64,000 nucleotides of DNA from positions 33,301-97,300 of the forward strand of contig NZBU01000008.1 in the NCBI GenBank assembly GCA_002688035.1, in the 5' to 3' direction. The first letter of the stretch is position 1; each line of letters starts with the position of its first letter. The translations under genes were made by a program, and so were the position numbers. This DNA is from Candidatus Iainarchaeum sp. GTDB lineage: Archaea > Iainarchaeota > Iainarchaeia > Iainarchaeales > GCA-2688035. Shown here in pieces: positions 8,464-17,420 of this stretch. Below the pieces are notes generated by a model. The model saw nothing but the letters and a program-made list of their open reading frames with translations, did no database searches and was not told the DNA's origin.

Positions 8464-8907
8464 ATGGTTGAAGAACTTAAAGAAGTAAGAGAGCAGGATT
8501 TAGAGCAGGTGCTACCTGTACTTTATCAGCTCAGTCCGCAAAAAGAAGAGGACAAGAATGTTAGTCAGGATGAATTGCGCAAAATTCTCGCAAAAATAAT
8601 TTCGGATGACAACTATTTTATGTATGTGTTGGAGGTGGAGGGTAATATTGTTGGAATTGGCAGTTTGCTTATACAGTTGAATTTGTCGCATGGTGGCAAG
8701 CCCTATGGTCATATTGAGAATGTTGTTGTTGACAATCTGAACAGGAAAAATGGTACTGGGAAAAAGATAGTGGCGAAATTAATTGAGAAGGCAAAGGAAA
8801 AGGGATGTTATAAGATAGTTCTGGCCTGCGAAGCCAACAATATTCCATTTTATGAAAAGTCTGGTTTGAATGAAACTGGCGAAGTTGAAATGCGTCTGGA
8901 TTTTTAG
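8464..8907 (+). CDS. GNAT acetyltransferase, GNA1-like (probable glucosamine-6-phosphate N-acetyltransferase)
   Basis: This is a 147-residue GNAT-fold enzyme. GHIENVVVDNLNRKNGTGKK and then KEKGCYKIVLACEANNIPFY match the eukaryotic GNA1 signature, including the acetyl-CoA pyrophosphate loop RKNGTG and the FYEKSGL end. Other GNATs diverge here. Its position directly after glmS supports the reaction glucosamine-6-P + acetyl-CoA to GlcNAc-6-P, the eukaryotic route rather than the bacterial GlmU order. The ATG at 8464 has GTGATTTT as Shine-Dalgarno, overlapping the end of glmS. Substrate assignment rests on sequence resemblance plus neighbourhood. Confidence 0.8.
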   Translation: MVEELKEVREQDLEQVLPVLYQLSPQKEEDKNVSQDELRKILAKIISDDNYFMYVLEVEGNIVGIGSLLIQLNLSHGGKPYGHIENVVVDNLNRKNGTGKKIVAKLIEKAKEKGCYKIVLACEANNIPFYEKSGLNETGEVEMRLDF

Positions 8908-8918
8908 AAGTGATTTCT

Positions 8919-10577
8919 ATGGGTAAGGTAAAAGCAATTATCTTTGATTTAGACGACACTCTCTTTGACTGCAGCGGCCAACTTGTTCAGGCTGCAAGAA
9001 AGAGAGCTGCAAAAGTAATGGCTGGGAAAATTGATGCTGATGAACAACAGATCCTGAAAAAACAAAACCAGCTCTACAAAGAGTTTGGCCCAAGCTTCAA
9101 TGTCTTTAACAAGATTTGCGACGACTACAAGCTCAAAAACAAGGACAAATGTGTTGATGCTGCTTTGAAAGCATATAATAGTGGCGAGGTTGGAAAAATC
9201 TCTTTGTTCAATGAAGTAATTCCTCTCTTGGAAAAGCTCAAAGCCAAAAAAATAAAGCTCGTGCTCATCACATCAGGTATTCACAGTAGGCAACAGAAAA
9301 AGATCAAACTACTTGGACTGCGAGAGTGGATGGACCTAATTTTTATTCATGATATTGAAAAGCTCACTGTTTCAAAGCGCACTCTATTCAAAGAAGCAAT
9401 ACAAGCCCTTGGTCTTAAGCCATCAGAGTGCATTAGCGTTGGCGACAGAATTCAAAGGGAGATAAAAATCGGCAACAGTATGGGTATGACTACAATAAGA
9501 CTGCTTCAAGGTCGTTTTAGAAGTATGAAACCAAAGAATGCTTTGGAGGAACCTGACTTCGAGATAAAGAATCTTTTAAATATCCTTGAGATTGTAGATT
9601 TGGTGGAGCAGGGCAAAAACCACAAGCCAAAGGTTGTTGCGATTGGAGGGGGGACAGGACTGCCAATGGTGTTGAATTCACTTAAAGATTATACAAAAAA
9701 CCTTACTGCAATTGTTACTGTAACAGATTCGGGGAGAAGCAGCGGTATGCTTCGTAAAGACTTGCATATCTTGCCCCCGGGGGATATACGCAATTGTCTT
9801 ATTGCCTTGAGCGATTCTGAGGAACTATTGCTTGACTTGTTTCGCTACCGTTTTGATAATGGAGGGTTGGAGGGACATAGTTTTGGCAATCTCTTTATTG
9901 CTGCTTTAACAAAAACTACTGGCAGCTTTGAAAAAGCCCTCAAGGAAGTTAGCAGGATTCTCGCAATCAAAGGCCAAGTTCTCCCATCCACACTTCAGGA
10001 CACTCATATTTGCGCAGAGCTTGAGGACGGCACAATTGTCGAGGAGGAATTTAATGTAAGGGCGCCGGACAAGAGTCCAATAAAGCGCGTTTTCCTGAAG
10101 CACAAAGTAAAACCCTTAGAGGATGCGCTTAAAGCTATTGAGGAAGCCGATCTCATTGTTTTAGGGCCTGGGAGTCTCTTTACTTCAATTATTCCAAATC
10201 TTTTGGTCGAGGATCTTTCAAAGGCCATCGGAAAAAGTAAGGCTAAGACGGTTTATGTTGCAAACATCATGACCCAGCCCGGGCAAACCGATAGCTATTC
10301 TCTTTCAATGCATGTTTTCCAAATAGAAAAATATTTGGGCAAGTGTTTGGACGAGGTTCTCTTCAACAACAAGAAGCCAACTAAAGAACTTATTGAGCGT
10401 TACAAAAAAGATGATGCATTCATTGTGGAGAATGACCCCGAAAAAATATGTAAGGACATTAAACTTGTTCCAGTGGACTTGCTTGAGAAAGAAAGCAATC
10501 AAGTGCTCTGGCAAAAACAGTATTTGTTAAGGCACGACCCTGAGAAACTTGGCAAGGCATTACTTGACCTTGTTTAA
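8919..10577 (+). CDS. Fusion of a HAD-superfamily phosphatase and a YvcK/GlmR-like protein
   Basis: This is a 552-residue two-domain protein. Residues 1-~225 are a HAD hydrolase: motif I FDLDDTLFD with D10 and D12, motif II TSG near 118, a motif III Lys and motif IV VGDRIQREIKIG near 174. Residues ~237-552 match bacterial YvcK: GGGTGLP at 243-249, TVTDSGRSSG, and LPPGDIRNCLIALSD. These distinguish it from CofD. In Bacillus, YvcK (GlmR) binds UDP-GlcNAc and stimulates GlmS, so its place behind glmS and a GNA1 gene is telling. The usual DDGGSSG loop is altered to TDSGRSSG. The HAD substrate is unknown; a sugar phosphate is plausible. The ATG at 8919 has GTGATTT upstream. Confidence 0.88.
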   Translation: MGKVKAIIFDLDDTLFDCSGQLVQAARKRAAKVMAGKIDADEQQILKKQNQLYKEFGPSFNVFNKICDDYKLKNKDKCVDAALKAYNSGEVGKISLFNEVIPLLEKLKAKKIKLVLITSGIHSRQQKKIKLLGLREWMDLIFIHDIEKLTVSKRTLFKEAIQALGLKPSECISVGDRIQREIKIGNSMGMTTIRLLQGRFRSMKPKNALEEPDFEIKNLLNILEIVDLVEQGKNHKPKVVAIGGGTGLPMVLNSLKDYTKNLTAIVTVTDSGRSSGMLRKDLHILPPGDIRNCLIALSDSEELLLDLFRYRFDNGGLEGHSFGNLFIAALTKTTGSFEKALKEVSRILAIKGQVLPSTLQDTHICAELEDGTIVEEEFNVRAPDKSPIKRVFLKHKVKPLEDALKAIEEADLIVLGPGSLFTSIIPNLLVEDLSKAIGKSKAKTVYVANIMTQPGQTDSYSLSMHVFQIEKYLGKCLDEVLFNNKKPTKELIERYKKDDAFIVENDPEKICKDIKLVPVDLLEKESNQVLWQKQYLLRHDPEKLGKALLDLV

Positions 10578-11350
10578 GGGAAGACGCAAGTGCCTTCTCT
10601 ACAGCGCATTTCACCAGGACACTGTATTTCAGAGCAAGGATTTATCTGCTCACATTTAACTAAACAACAGCTGTTAGTATCTTCTGCTATCAATGGATCT
10701 TCAGCGCATCTGAGCATCTGTGGGCATTCTTGGTCATCCAATTCTTCACAAGTTTTTAGCGCACAATTTCCCTCACTACACTTTTCATTGTTCTCGCACT
10801 CTGTTACTTCGCACAAATCCTCTACGCATTCATCCAAACAGCATTCTTCTATATCATAAACTGTAACCAAGTCAGTCGTGCAGGACCAGTCGCTAGGACA
10901 CATCTTTCCTTCAACTTCCTTACAGGCTTTTGTTCTGTGTACACATTCTCCGCCGTTACATTCGTCAACTGTGAGTCTATCATCGTCGTTGCACTTCTGA
11001 TTATTCCGGCAGCCCCAATATGTTGGGTCAACGTCCTTTCTAAATATGCAAAGAATATCCAAGTTTTCTGGTTCAAGCCATGCTTCAAGCAAGCCCTGGC
11101 TGCCCTCTATTTTCAAAAAGTAAAAACTGTCACCTTCAAGCTTTTTTCCGCATTTTTTGAAAATATCTGCTTCGTCCGCATCCGTAAAAATATTTTTCTC
11201 CACAGATATTATTGTCGTTTTCGCATAAGGGTCAAGGTCAAGGAATTCTCTTATTTAGGGCAATTGTATTGCCTTAGATTCCACCTCGTAGAGACACCCT
11301 GATAAGAAAATTAGTGCAACCAAACCAAAGATTAGTATTTTTTGGTTCAT
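10574..11350 (-). pseudogene. Cys-rich lipoprotein gene interrupted by an in-frame TAA
   Basis: From the ATG at 11350 the frame encodes a typical lipoprotein signal peptide with lipobox LSGC (Cys19). It then meets TAA at 11255-11257 (codon 32) and continues in the same frame for 226 more codons to 10574. The downstream part is strongly Cys-rich (over 30 Cys) with three repeats of an E-C-x(n)-C-x-G-x-C type, like disulfide-rich extracellular modules. A GTG at 11203 could restart translation, but the product would lack its export signal. It is either a nonsense-mutated pseudogene, a recoded stop or a base error. It converges with and overlaps the HAD-YvcK gene by 4 nt. Confidence 0.7.
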
Positions 11351-11365
11351 ACTTTCTCGAGTACC

Positions 11366-14335
11366 TCAAAATAGTGTTCCGTGTGTTGCGTCAATGCGCA
11401 CGGCTCTAAGTTTTCCATTTGGTTTCTTGAGTACAATATCATAGAACGGAATATAAATATCCTTCACGTCTTTTACAATAGCTTTATTCCAGAGCTTTGT
11501 GATTACTTTTACCGCGTTTTGTTTGCCGAATCTCTCCATTTCGATGGAAAGCGCTTCTTCCATTGAAACCGGCAGCCTATCAAGACTTCTAAGTAGCGGG
11601 TGTAGCGGGTCTTTCGGCAAATCAATGTCTTTTTTCAGAGCATAAAAGTCTGTTGCAGCAATCTTTTCCTTGGAAGCAATTCCCTTTGCAACAAGGCTCT
11701 CTAGCAACTTCTTTGCAATCATATCTGTTTCACCAATCTCTTTTGTTATTGCAGCAAACTCCCGCTTGTCTCTTCCAAGTGCAAATAGTGCTCTCACTTC
11801 TCCGTCCTTCAAGTTGGTTATAATTGGAACGCCCTTACTTTTGAAGAAGTTCCTGTCTTTTGGATTGAAGTGTATAAATTCTCCGCTACCCGAATCAATA
11901 AATACTTCTCCCTTGTTGAAAGTGTTCTTGTTTCTGAATACATTGAATTCGATCCTGTAAACTGGGAGGTGCTTCAAACTAATTCTTTCAATTGCCTCTT
12001 CCTCTCCAATAAGCCCAAGGAACTTTTTCTTCCTGAGTTTGTTGGCAATTTTTGAAGCGTTAGCCTGACTCACGCGTGTTGGGAACGCGAGCAATTCAAT
12101 TGGCTCGGGCTGAAGTACTGCCTTGCTTTCCCTCGCAATTTCTTTTTCGACTTCGCCTGAAATTTCTTCCACCATTGCTTCCTCATGTTCTTTTCCGGGC
12201 AGAGAAAGGGTGCTTGTTTTCACATTGAGCAGTGCGCCCTTCTTTTCAAGCTGTTCGAGTATCTCGGTTAACTGCAAATTACTTTTATATTTAACATTAA
12301 GTGATCTGAGGGCCTCGTTAATGGTTGTGGTTTCAAGGCTTCCTTCCCTCTCAAGTTTTGCCCAGGACATTCCGATCGCGAGTTTTAGAACTTGTTCCTT
12401 GTCAAGCTTCATGCTTCGCTCAACCGTTTCAGCTTCTCGTCCCTCATGCTGTGACATCCTTGGCCTTACTCTCATTATAAATGCCCTGCTTGTTTCCTCT
12501 CTTCTATCCCCTGTTAATGCAACTCCAACAGGAAGTGTTTTCACAAAATTGCTGTTCTTGTACTGTCTTGGGATAATCGTAGGGGTTCTCTTATAAATTG
12601 CTTTGATGTCATCGTCAAACACGAGCTTGTGGCTAACAATAGTGTCAAGCTGGCTTAGCACCCTCGTGTCAATTGCTGATGGTTGCTGGGTAGCAAATAC
12701 AAGCGAGCAGCCAGGTTGCCTTCCCTGTTTCACATATTCAACAAGAGCGGTTGATGCAGGGGTCCGTACATTGCCGCTTGGAATCAGGGTGTGTGCCTCG
12801 TCAATAAATAGCCATGTTGGGGGAATATCTTCTTCAAGTAACTGATCAATGCTCTCTTCCTTCATTCTGTTTGAAGCTTCCTTTCTGGTGCTGATTTTTC
12901 TTGCCGCAAGAATTCTCCTTGCAAGAATTCCGATTACAAGTGCTGAAACGTTGTCCTCGAGGAATGAAGTGTCAATTATTGCCATCTGATTTTCCCTGCT
13001 CAACTCTGCAAGTGGCGTTCCCTTCTTGTCAAAGACACCCCAGTTTTTCGCAGCATCAAACCTTGAAACAAGTGCCCTTATTGAATCAGGTTTGTATCCC
13101 TTGTCAGGGCTATGAAGCTCGGCATCCTCGCCCAAACACACAATCAAATTTTCAAGCGAGAAGAAATTACTCTTTCCTTTCACACTTGCGCCCTCTTTTG
13201 TCTTGTAGCCTTGTTTTACCTTGCCAAGTGATTTCTCCAGCAGCAGTCCGCTTGGCGAAAACCTCTCAATTCCAAATGTAAGGCACCAGTCCTCTGCAGT
13301 AAGCATGGCAGGTGGCAAACTAAAAGTTGCGTCATAAGTATTTTTTGGAACTTTATCTCTCATTCCAAGTGGGATGAAAACCTTTAGATTCTCCAAACCT
13401 TGTGGCATTAGCTCCCACTGACCCAATAGTTCAAGTTCTCGTGTCTCTTTGTTTGGAAACCTCATGCTCCAGAACACGCCAATTGGGTCAACAACAATTG
13501 TTCCAACATTCTTGTTTTTTAATGCGAGTTCCTCAGCTATTACTCCAAGAATATATGATTTTCCTGAACCCCTTGCACCACAAACAAACACAACATGCGG
13601 GTTCAAGCTATCAAGCAGGATATTACTGTCTTTAAGGTCTTCTTCGCCAACTCGCCCAATAAAGAGTCCGCCTTCCTCTCCATATTTTTGATAAACATTT
13701 TTCTTTCGCCCAATAAACAATTGATTATTATCTGTTTCCAGGAAAGCAAGTTCTGGCTTTATACCGGATTTCTTTTTCTCAACCGGCTTGTCTTCGGCAA
13801 CCCCTTCTTTCTTCTCAGACTCGGCCTTTTTCTCAGGAGCTTTTACATCCTCTTCTTTGACTCCAACTTCTTTGTCTAACGGCATTTGCATTACATCTTT
13901 CTCTGCCGCTTCTTTTGCCTTTGCCTTCACAATTCTCTTAAGTTTGGCTTTAATCTCAGTATTAATCGGCTTTTCTTCAGGTTCGTTTGGAATGATATCC
14001 TCAGGCATTTCAGGAGGCATGATGTCGTCCTCAGAATTCTTTTCCTCGGCCTCATCTAAGACATCGTCTTCCTCACTATCCTCATCATCTTCCCCATCCC
14101 CATCTTCATCTTTTGGGCTTTCCACCGTGGTCTCCGTAGGTGCTTTTGCTTCCTCTTCTTCCTTAACCTTTTTCTTTTTCTTCTCGTCCTTTATTTCCCG
14201 CATTTTCTCGTACATTTTCTGCTTTGCGGCTTCCTGTTCTTCGTCTTCGCCAAAAGCTTCCTCAAACAAATCGTCTGTCTCATTCTCTACTTCAAAGCCT
14301 TTCTCGACCCTATTCTCACGCGCACGGTTATCCAT
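11366..14335 (-). CDS. HerA/VirB4-like ATPase (DUF87) with long acidic N-terminal tail
   Basis: This is a 989-residue protein. Residues 1-~190 are low-complexity Glu/Lys/Asp, probably disordered or coiled coil. Walker A GARGSGKS is at ~253-260, Walker B LFIDEAHTLIP near 515, and the arginine/sensor segment RQPGCSLVFATQQPSAIDTR follows, as in HerA and other FtsK-HerA translocases. The last ~400 residues contain two or more predicted helical and beta domains of unknown role. ATP-driven DNA or protein translocation is inferred from the family. The ATG at 14335 is preferred because GTGATAACC stands directly before it. No NurA gene is nearby, so it is not the canonical end-resection pair. Confidence 0.82.
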   Translation of the reverse strand: MDNRARENRVEKGFEVENETDDLFEEAFGEDEEQEAAKQKMYEKMREIKDEKKKKKVKEEEEAKAPTETTVESPKDEDGDGEDDEDSEEDDVLDEAEEKNSEDDIMPPEMPEDIIPNEPEEKPINTEIKAKLKRIVKAKAKEAAEKDVMQMPLDKEVGVKEEDVKAPEKKAESEKKEGVAEDKPVEKKKSGIKPELAFLETDNNQLFIGRKKNVYQKYGEEGGLFIGRVGEEDLKDSNILLDSLNPHVVFVCGARGSGKSYILGVIAEELALKNKNVGTIVVDPIGVFWSMRFPNKETRELELLGQWELMPQGLENLKVFIPLGMRDKVPKNTYDATFSLPPAMLTAEDWCLTFGIERFSPSGLLLEKSLGKVKQGYKTKEGASVKGKSNFFSLENLIVCLGEDAELHSPDKGYKPDSIRALVSRFDAAKNWGVFDKKGTPLAELSRENQMAIIDTSFLEDNVSALVIGILARRILAARKISTRKEASNRMKEESIDQLLEEDIPPTWLFIDEAHTLIPSGNVRTPASTALVEYVKQGRQPGCSLVFATQQPSAIDTRVLSQLDTIVSHKLVFDDDIKAIYKRTPTIIPRQYKNSNFVKTLPVGVALTGDRREETSRAFIMRVRPRMSQHEGREAETVERSMKLDKEQVLKLAIGMSWAKLEREGSLETTTINEALRSLNVKYKSNLQLTEILEQLEKKGALLNVKTSTLSLPGKEHEEAMVEEISGEVEKEIARESKAVLQPEPIELLAFPTRVSQANASKIANKLRKKKFLGLIGEEEAIERISLKHLPVYRIEFNVFRNKNTFNKGEVFIDSGSGEFIHFNPKDRNFFKSKGVPIITNLKDGEVRALFALGRDKREFAAITKEIGETDMIAKKLLESLVAKGIASKEKIAATDFYALKKDIDLPKDPLHPLLRSLDRLPVSMEEALSIEMERFGKQNAVKVITKLWNKAIVKDVKDIYIPFYDIVLKKPNGKLRAVRIDATHGTLF

Positions 14336-14396
14336 GGTTATCACATTAAAATACGAGTTTAAAGTATTTAAGCCTGATGTTAAAGATTCCAAAACA

Positions 14397-14930
14397 CTAT
14401 GCAAACGTTACCGCAATCCATTCTCCAACATAGTTGCTGATTATTACAACTACAAGGGCTATTCCCAAATGCTCGCCAACAACCTTCCAGGCTGTTTTAT
14501 TTTGTGCCCTTGCAATAAAATAGCTTAACAATCCAAGTGCTGCAAATCCCCAGATAATGCTCACGCTTATTGCGGTTTGAAGGTCAAGCAGCAGTACTGG
14601 AATAACAAAGGTTATTGCAAAAGCAAATTTTGAAAGCAGGGTGGAGACGGTTGAGACCCAAATCTCCTTTTCGCTGTGAATATTTTCGGATTCCTCTGAA
14701 ACATGCATTGCAAGGGCATCAGACAATGCATCTGCAATTGCAATAGTGAAAATTCCCCCCAAAACAGCGAGTTTCAAGCCAGTTCCGGCATTTAGTCCAA
14801 TCATTAGTCCAAGAGTGGTAATAATGCTTGACGTAAGCCCAAAACTTAGGCCGACTTTTATCTGCCCAACAACCAATAAAACACCTGTAACCATTGCATC
14901 TATATCATTTAAATACTTTAACACCTCCAA
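14397..14930 (-). CDS. VIT/CCC1-family-like membrane transporter
   Basis: This is a protein of up to 177 residues with five hydrophobic segments. GLMIGLNAGTGLKLAVLGG followed by ADALSDALAMHVSEESE resembles the vacuolar iron transporter (VIT1/CCC1) family, which moves Fe2+ or Mn2+. The acidic metal-binding loop between segments is short here. The start is uncertain: TTG at 14930, GTG nearby, or ATG at 14894, which would cut 12 residues. A TATTTAAATG box at 14906-14915 lies too close to the ATG for a leaderless start. Confidence 0.62.
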   Translation of the reverse strand: MEVLKYLNDIDAMVTGVLLVVGQIKVGLSFGLTSSIITTLGLMIGLNAGTGLKLAVLGGIFTIAIADALSDALAMHVSEESENIHSEKEIWVSTVSTLLSKFAFAITFVIPVLLLDLQTAISVSIIWGFAALGLLSYFIARAQNKTAWKVVGEHLGIALVVVIISNYVGEWIAVTFA

Positions 14931-15091
14931 TACTAGTGATTACAATGCAAGGCGATCGACTTTGGCTGCAATAAAAGTTTTCTACTTGATCTAGCCAGCC
15001 TTGCGAATAAAAAACCTTTTTACGTTAATTATACTTGGACTTGGTCCTGGCGCTGCTCGTAGGAGCAAGCAAACCAATCAAAAAAAAATTT

Positions 15092-15164
15092 GGGGGCGTA
15101 GCATAACCTGGTAGTGCAGCTGGCTCCAGACCAGCGGATTCGGGTTCGAATCCCGCCGTCCCCA
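15092..15164 (+). tRNA. tRNA-Trp (anticodon CCA)
   Basis: A 73-nt cloverleaf. The acceptor stem GGGGGCG/CGTCCCC has a G5-U68 wobble and discriminator A. The D stem is GCAT/GTGC. The anticodon stem GCTGG/CCAGC encloses CTCCAGA (anticodon CCA at 15126-15128). The T loop is TTCGAAT with one mismatch at the 49-65 pair. There is no intron, although archaeal tRNA-Trp genes often have one. It lies 71 nt upstream of trpE on the same strand. A TATA-like TTAATTATAC is at 15025-15034. Confidence 0.95.
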
Positions 15165-15166
15165 CT

Positions 15167-15223
15167 AACGCTTTTCTTTCTTTTTCGGAAAGAAAGAAAA
15201 GCGTTAACGGAAAAGAAAGAAAA
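15167..15223 (+). promoter_or_regulatory. 17-bp hairpin with a competing 3' arm between tRNA-Trp and trpE
   Basis: AACGCTTTTCTTTCTTT (15167-15183) pairs perfectly with AAAGAAAGAAAAGCGTT (15189-15205) around the loop TTCGG. A second copy of the purine arm, AAAGAAAGAAAA, is at 15212-15223 and could pair with the same pyrimidine arm. No T-run follows, so this is not a standard terminator. It may be a processing signal for the tRNA 3' end or a switch controlling trpE translation, whose ATG is 12 nt past the second arm. Confidence 0.6.
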
Positions 15224-15235
15224 CAAGGCGATAGA

Positions 15236-16843
15236 ATGGATTTCAGAAAAAAGATTGAGGCTGCCCAGATAGGAAGCATGATTCCTGTTTACAAGGAAGT
15301 TGATATAGATAGCAACTGCCCTGTCGAACTCTTCGCCAAACTCTCTGATTATGGTCGACAGGAAAACTCGATTTTGCTTGAGTCAGCGGACATAATGAAA
15401 CGCTTTGGTGAGAAGTCACTTGGAAGTGCTAATCCCTGCCTGCTTGTAAAAGGCAAGGGTGCAGAGTTCTCAATAACTGCTTTGAACAAAACCGGTGAAA
15501 GATTTCTGGGTTTCATAAAAGACAATTTTGGTTTCTGTGACAGCATTGATTTCACTGGAAAAGAGCTTTCAGGAAAACTTGTTTCAACAAAAAAAACTGT
15601 TTCCGAGGAAGAGCACCTCAAGCTGAAAACACACGCCGACATTCTCAGGACAATAGCATTTGCATTTACTCCAACTGAGAAACCTTTTGTGCCATACTCC
15701 GGATTGTTTGGCGCAATCTCCTATGACTTCATCGACCAGTTTGAACAACTTCCCGCAAGCAAGGCAGATCCACTCGAGGATCCTGACTATGAGATGGTTT
15801 TCCTTGACAATCTATTCCTTGCAGATCATGAAAAGGGAAAAATATTTTTTATTGCCAATGCACTTAAAACCGAGGAGAATTCAGAGAAACTTTACTCTGA
15901 TTGCATCAAAACAATCGAGGATTACGAGGCCAAGCTCAATGCAGAGCTTCCGAGCAGGCCTATGCCAAAGCCAAGTAAGCTGAAAATTTCTTCAGATACC
16001 TCGCAGGAAGAGTTTGAAGAAATTGTTTCAAAGATGAAACAGCATATTGTTGATGGTGATGTATTTCAGGCCGTTCCCTCTCGAACGACTATTGTTAAAT
16101 ATTCTTGCAGCGAACTTGACATCTACAGAGAGCTGCGGCGCTTGAATCCTTCTCCTTACATGTTTTTCTTTCGAAATACAGGGGGTGTCCTTCTTGGAAG
16201 CAGTCCTGAAACATTCCTCAAGGTTGAGGGAGACAAGGAAAAAACAATTGAGATAAGGCCTATTGCAGGCACGAGGCCCCGTGGAATTGTAGACGGCAAG
16301 ATTGACAATTCTCTCGACGAGAAGATGGAAGAGGAGCTGCGTAACGACACCAAAGAATTAGCAGAGCACACCATGCTTGTGGACTTGGCGAGAAATGATG
16401 TTGCTAGAGTCTCAATTCCGGGAAGCAGAAAAGTTGACAAGCCGCATTTTGTAGAGCGATATAGCCATGTAATGCATTTGGTGAGCAGTGTAACAGGCAC
16501 TCTAAAACCGGAGCTTGATGCCCTGCATGCATACCTTGCATCAATGAATATGGGAACCCTTACAGGTGCCCCAAAAATAAAGGCAATGGAACTAATTAGA
16601 AAGTATGAGAACACAGCGCGCGGCTTCTATGGCGGATCAGTGGGTTATCTTACTCCAAGTGATGACTTTGACTCATGTATTGTAATAAGAAGTATGCGTC
16701 TAAAGGGCAACAAAGCCTACATTCGTGCAGGCGCAGGAATAGTATATGATAGCATTCCGGAAAAAGAATTCATTGAAACAGAGAACAAAGCTAAGGCACC
16801 GCTCGCTGCCTTGGAGAAGGCGCAGGAGGCTGGTTCAAAATGA
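15236..16843 (+). CDS. trpE: Anthranilate synthase component I
   Basis: This 535-residue subunit converts chorismate and ammonia to anthranilate, the first committed step of tryptophan synthesis. Seen: ENSILLESAD near residue 42, corresponding to the Trp feedback-binding LLES motif, GLFGAISYD near 160, FQAVPSR near 280, PIAGTRPRG near 343, TLTGAPKIKAMELI near 443, and the C-terminal GAGIVYDS...E.E...K. Keeping the LLES motif suggests allosteric inhibition by tryptophan. First gene of the trp operon, 71 nt after tRNA-Trp, with trpG overlapping by 4 nt. Confidence 0.96.
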   Translation: MDFRKKIEAAQIGSMIPVYKEVDIDSNCPVELFAKLSDYGRQENSILLESADIMKRFGEKSLGSANPCLLVKGKGAEFSITALNKTGERFLGFIKDNFGFCDSIDFTGKELSGKLVSTKKTVSEEEHLKLKTHADILRTIAFAFTPTEKPFVPYSGLFGAISYDFIDQFEQLPASKADPLEDPDYEMVFLDNLFLADHEKGKIFFIANALKTEENSEKLYSDCIKTIEDYEAKLNAELPSRPMPKPSKLKISSDTSQEEFEEIVSKMKQHIVDGDVFQAVPSRTTIVKYSCSELDIYRELRRLNPSPYMFFFRNTGGVLLGSSPETFLKVEGDKEKTIEIRPIAGTRPRGIVDGKIDNSLDEKMEEELRNDTKELAEHTMLVDLARNDVARVSIPGSRKVDKPHFVERYSHVMHLVSSVTGTLKPELDALHAYLASMNMGTLTGAPKIKAMELIRKYENTARGFYGGSVGYLTPSDDFDSCIVIRSMRLKGNKAYIRAGAGIVYDSIPEKEFIETENKAKAPLAALEKAQEAGSK

Positions 16844-17418
16844 ATGTTCTGTTTATTGACAACTTTGATTCTTTTACCTATAATTTGGTGGATGAGTTTG
16901 CAAAACGAGACTGCAAAGTTTTGGTTTATAGGAACAACACGCCAATGGAAAAAATTGGGCAAATCATCAAAGAGTTCAAGCCAGGCCTGATAGTAATTTC
17001 GCCGGGTCCAAGTGCACCGAGTGAGGCAGGCAATAGCATTCCAATCATAAAAGAATTTGCGGGAAAAATTCCAATTTTCGGGGTTTGTCTTGGTCACCAA
17101 GCAATAATCGAGGCGTTCGGTGGAAAAGTAGGTAGGTGCAGTGAAACTGTGCATGGAAAACCCTCAGAAATAGAGCACGATGGCAAAACAATTTTCGAAA
17201 AAATAGAAAACAAGTTTGAGGCAGGCCGCTATCACAGCCTTACAGGTTTAAATATTCCTTCGTGCCTTGAAATAAGTGCCAGAACAGGCAATATTGTGAT
17301 GGGGGTTCGTCACAAAGAGTATTTTGTGGAGGGAGTTCAATTCCACCCTGAAAGCATTCTTACAGGTGAAGGTGGAAAAATTATTGAGAATTTGATTAAG
17401 AGAGTTGGGGGACATTAA
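16840..17418 (+). CDS. trpG: Anthranilate synthase component II (glutamine amidotransferase)
   Basis: This 192-residue class I glutaminase supplies ammonia to TrpE. Seen: NFDSFTYNLVDEF at the start, ISPGPSAP near 49, the nucleophile in FGVCLGHQAI near Cys81, and catalytic His-Glu in FHPESILTGEG near 169. It overlaps trpE by an ATGA junction, indicating translational coupling and 1:1 subunit supply. It could also serve 4-amino-4-deoxychorismate synthase for folate, as TrpG does in some bacteria, but operon context favours tryptophan. Confidence 0.95.
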   Translation: MNVLFIDNFDSFTYNLVDEFAKRDCKVLVYRNNTPMEKIGQIIKEFKPGLIVISPGPSAPSEAGNSIPIIKEFAGKIPIFGVCLGHQAIIEAFGGKVGRCSETVHGKPSEIEHDGKTIFEKIENKFEAGRYHSLTGLNIPSCLEISARTGNIVMGVRHKEYFVEGVQFHPESILTGEGGKIIENLIKRVGGH

Positions 17419-17420
17419 AA

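Noticed and set aside
13788..14528. Plus-strand 246-codon Ser/Phe-rich frame
   Set aside because: It is antisense to the acidic low-complexity tail of the HerA-like ATPase; Glu/Lys codons read backwards give Ser/Phe runs.
15025..15279. Minus-strand frame of 84 codons containing TAGFEPE...GLEPAALPGYAT-type sequence
   Set aside because: This is the well-known false protein produced by reading the antisense of a tRNA; it covers tRNA-Trp exactly.
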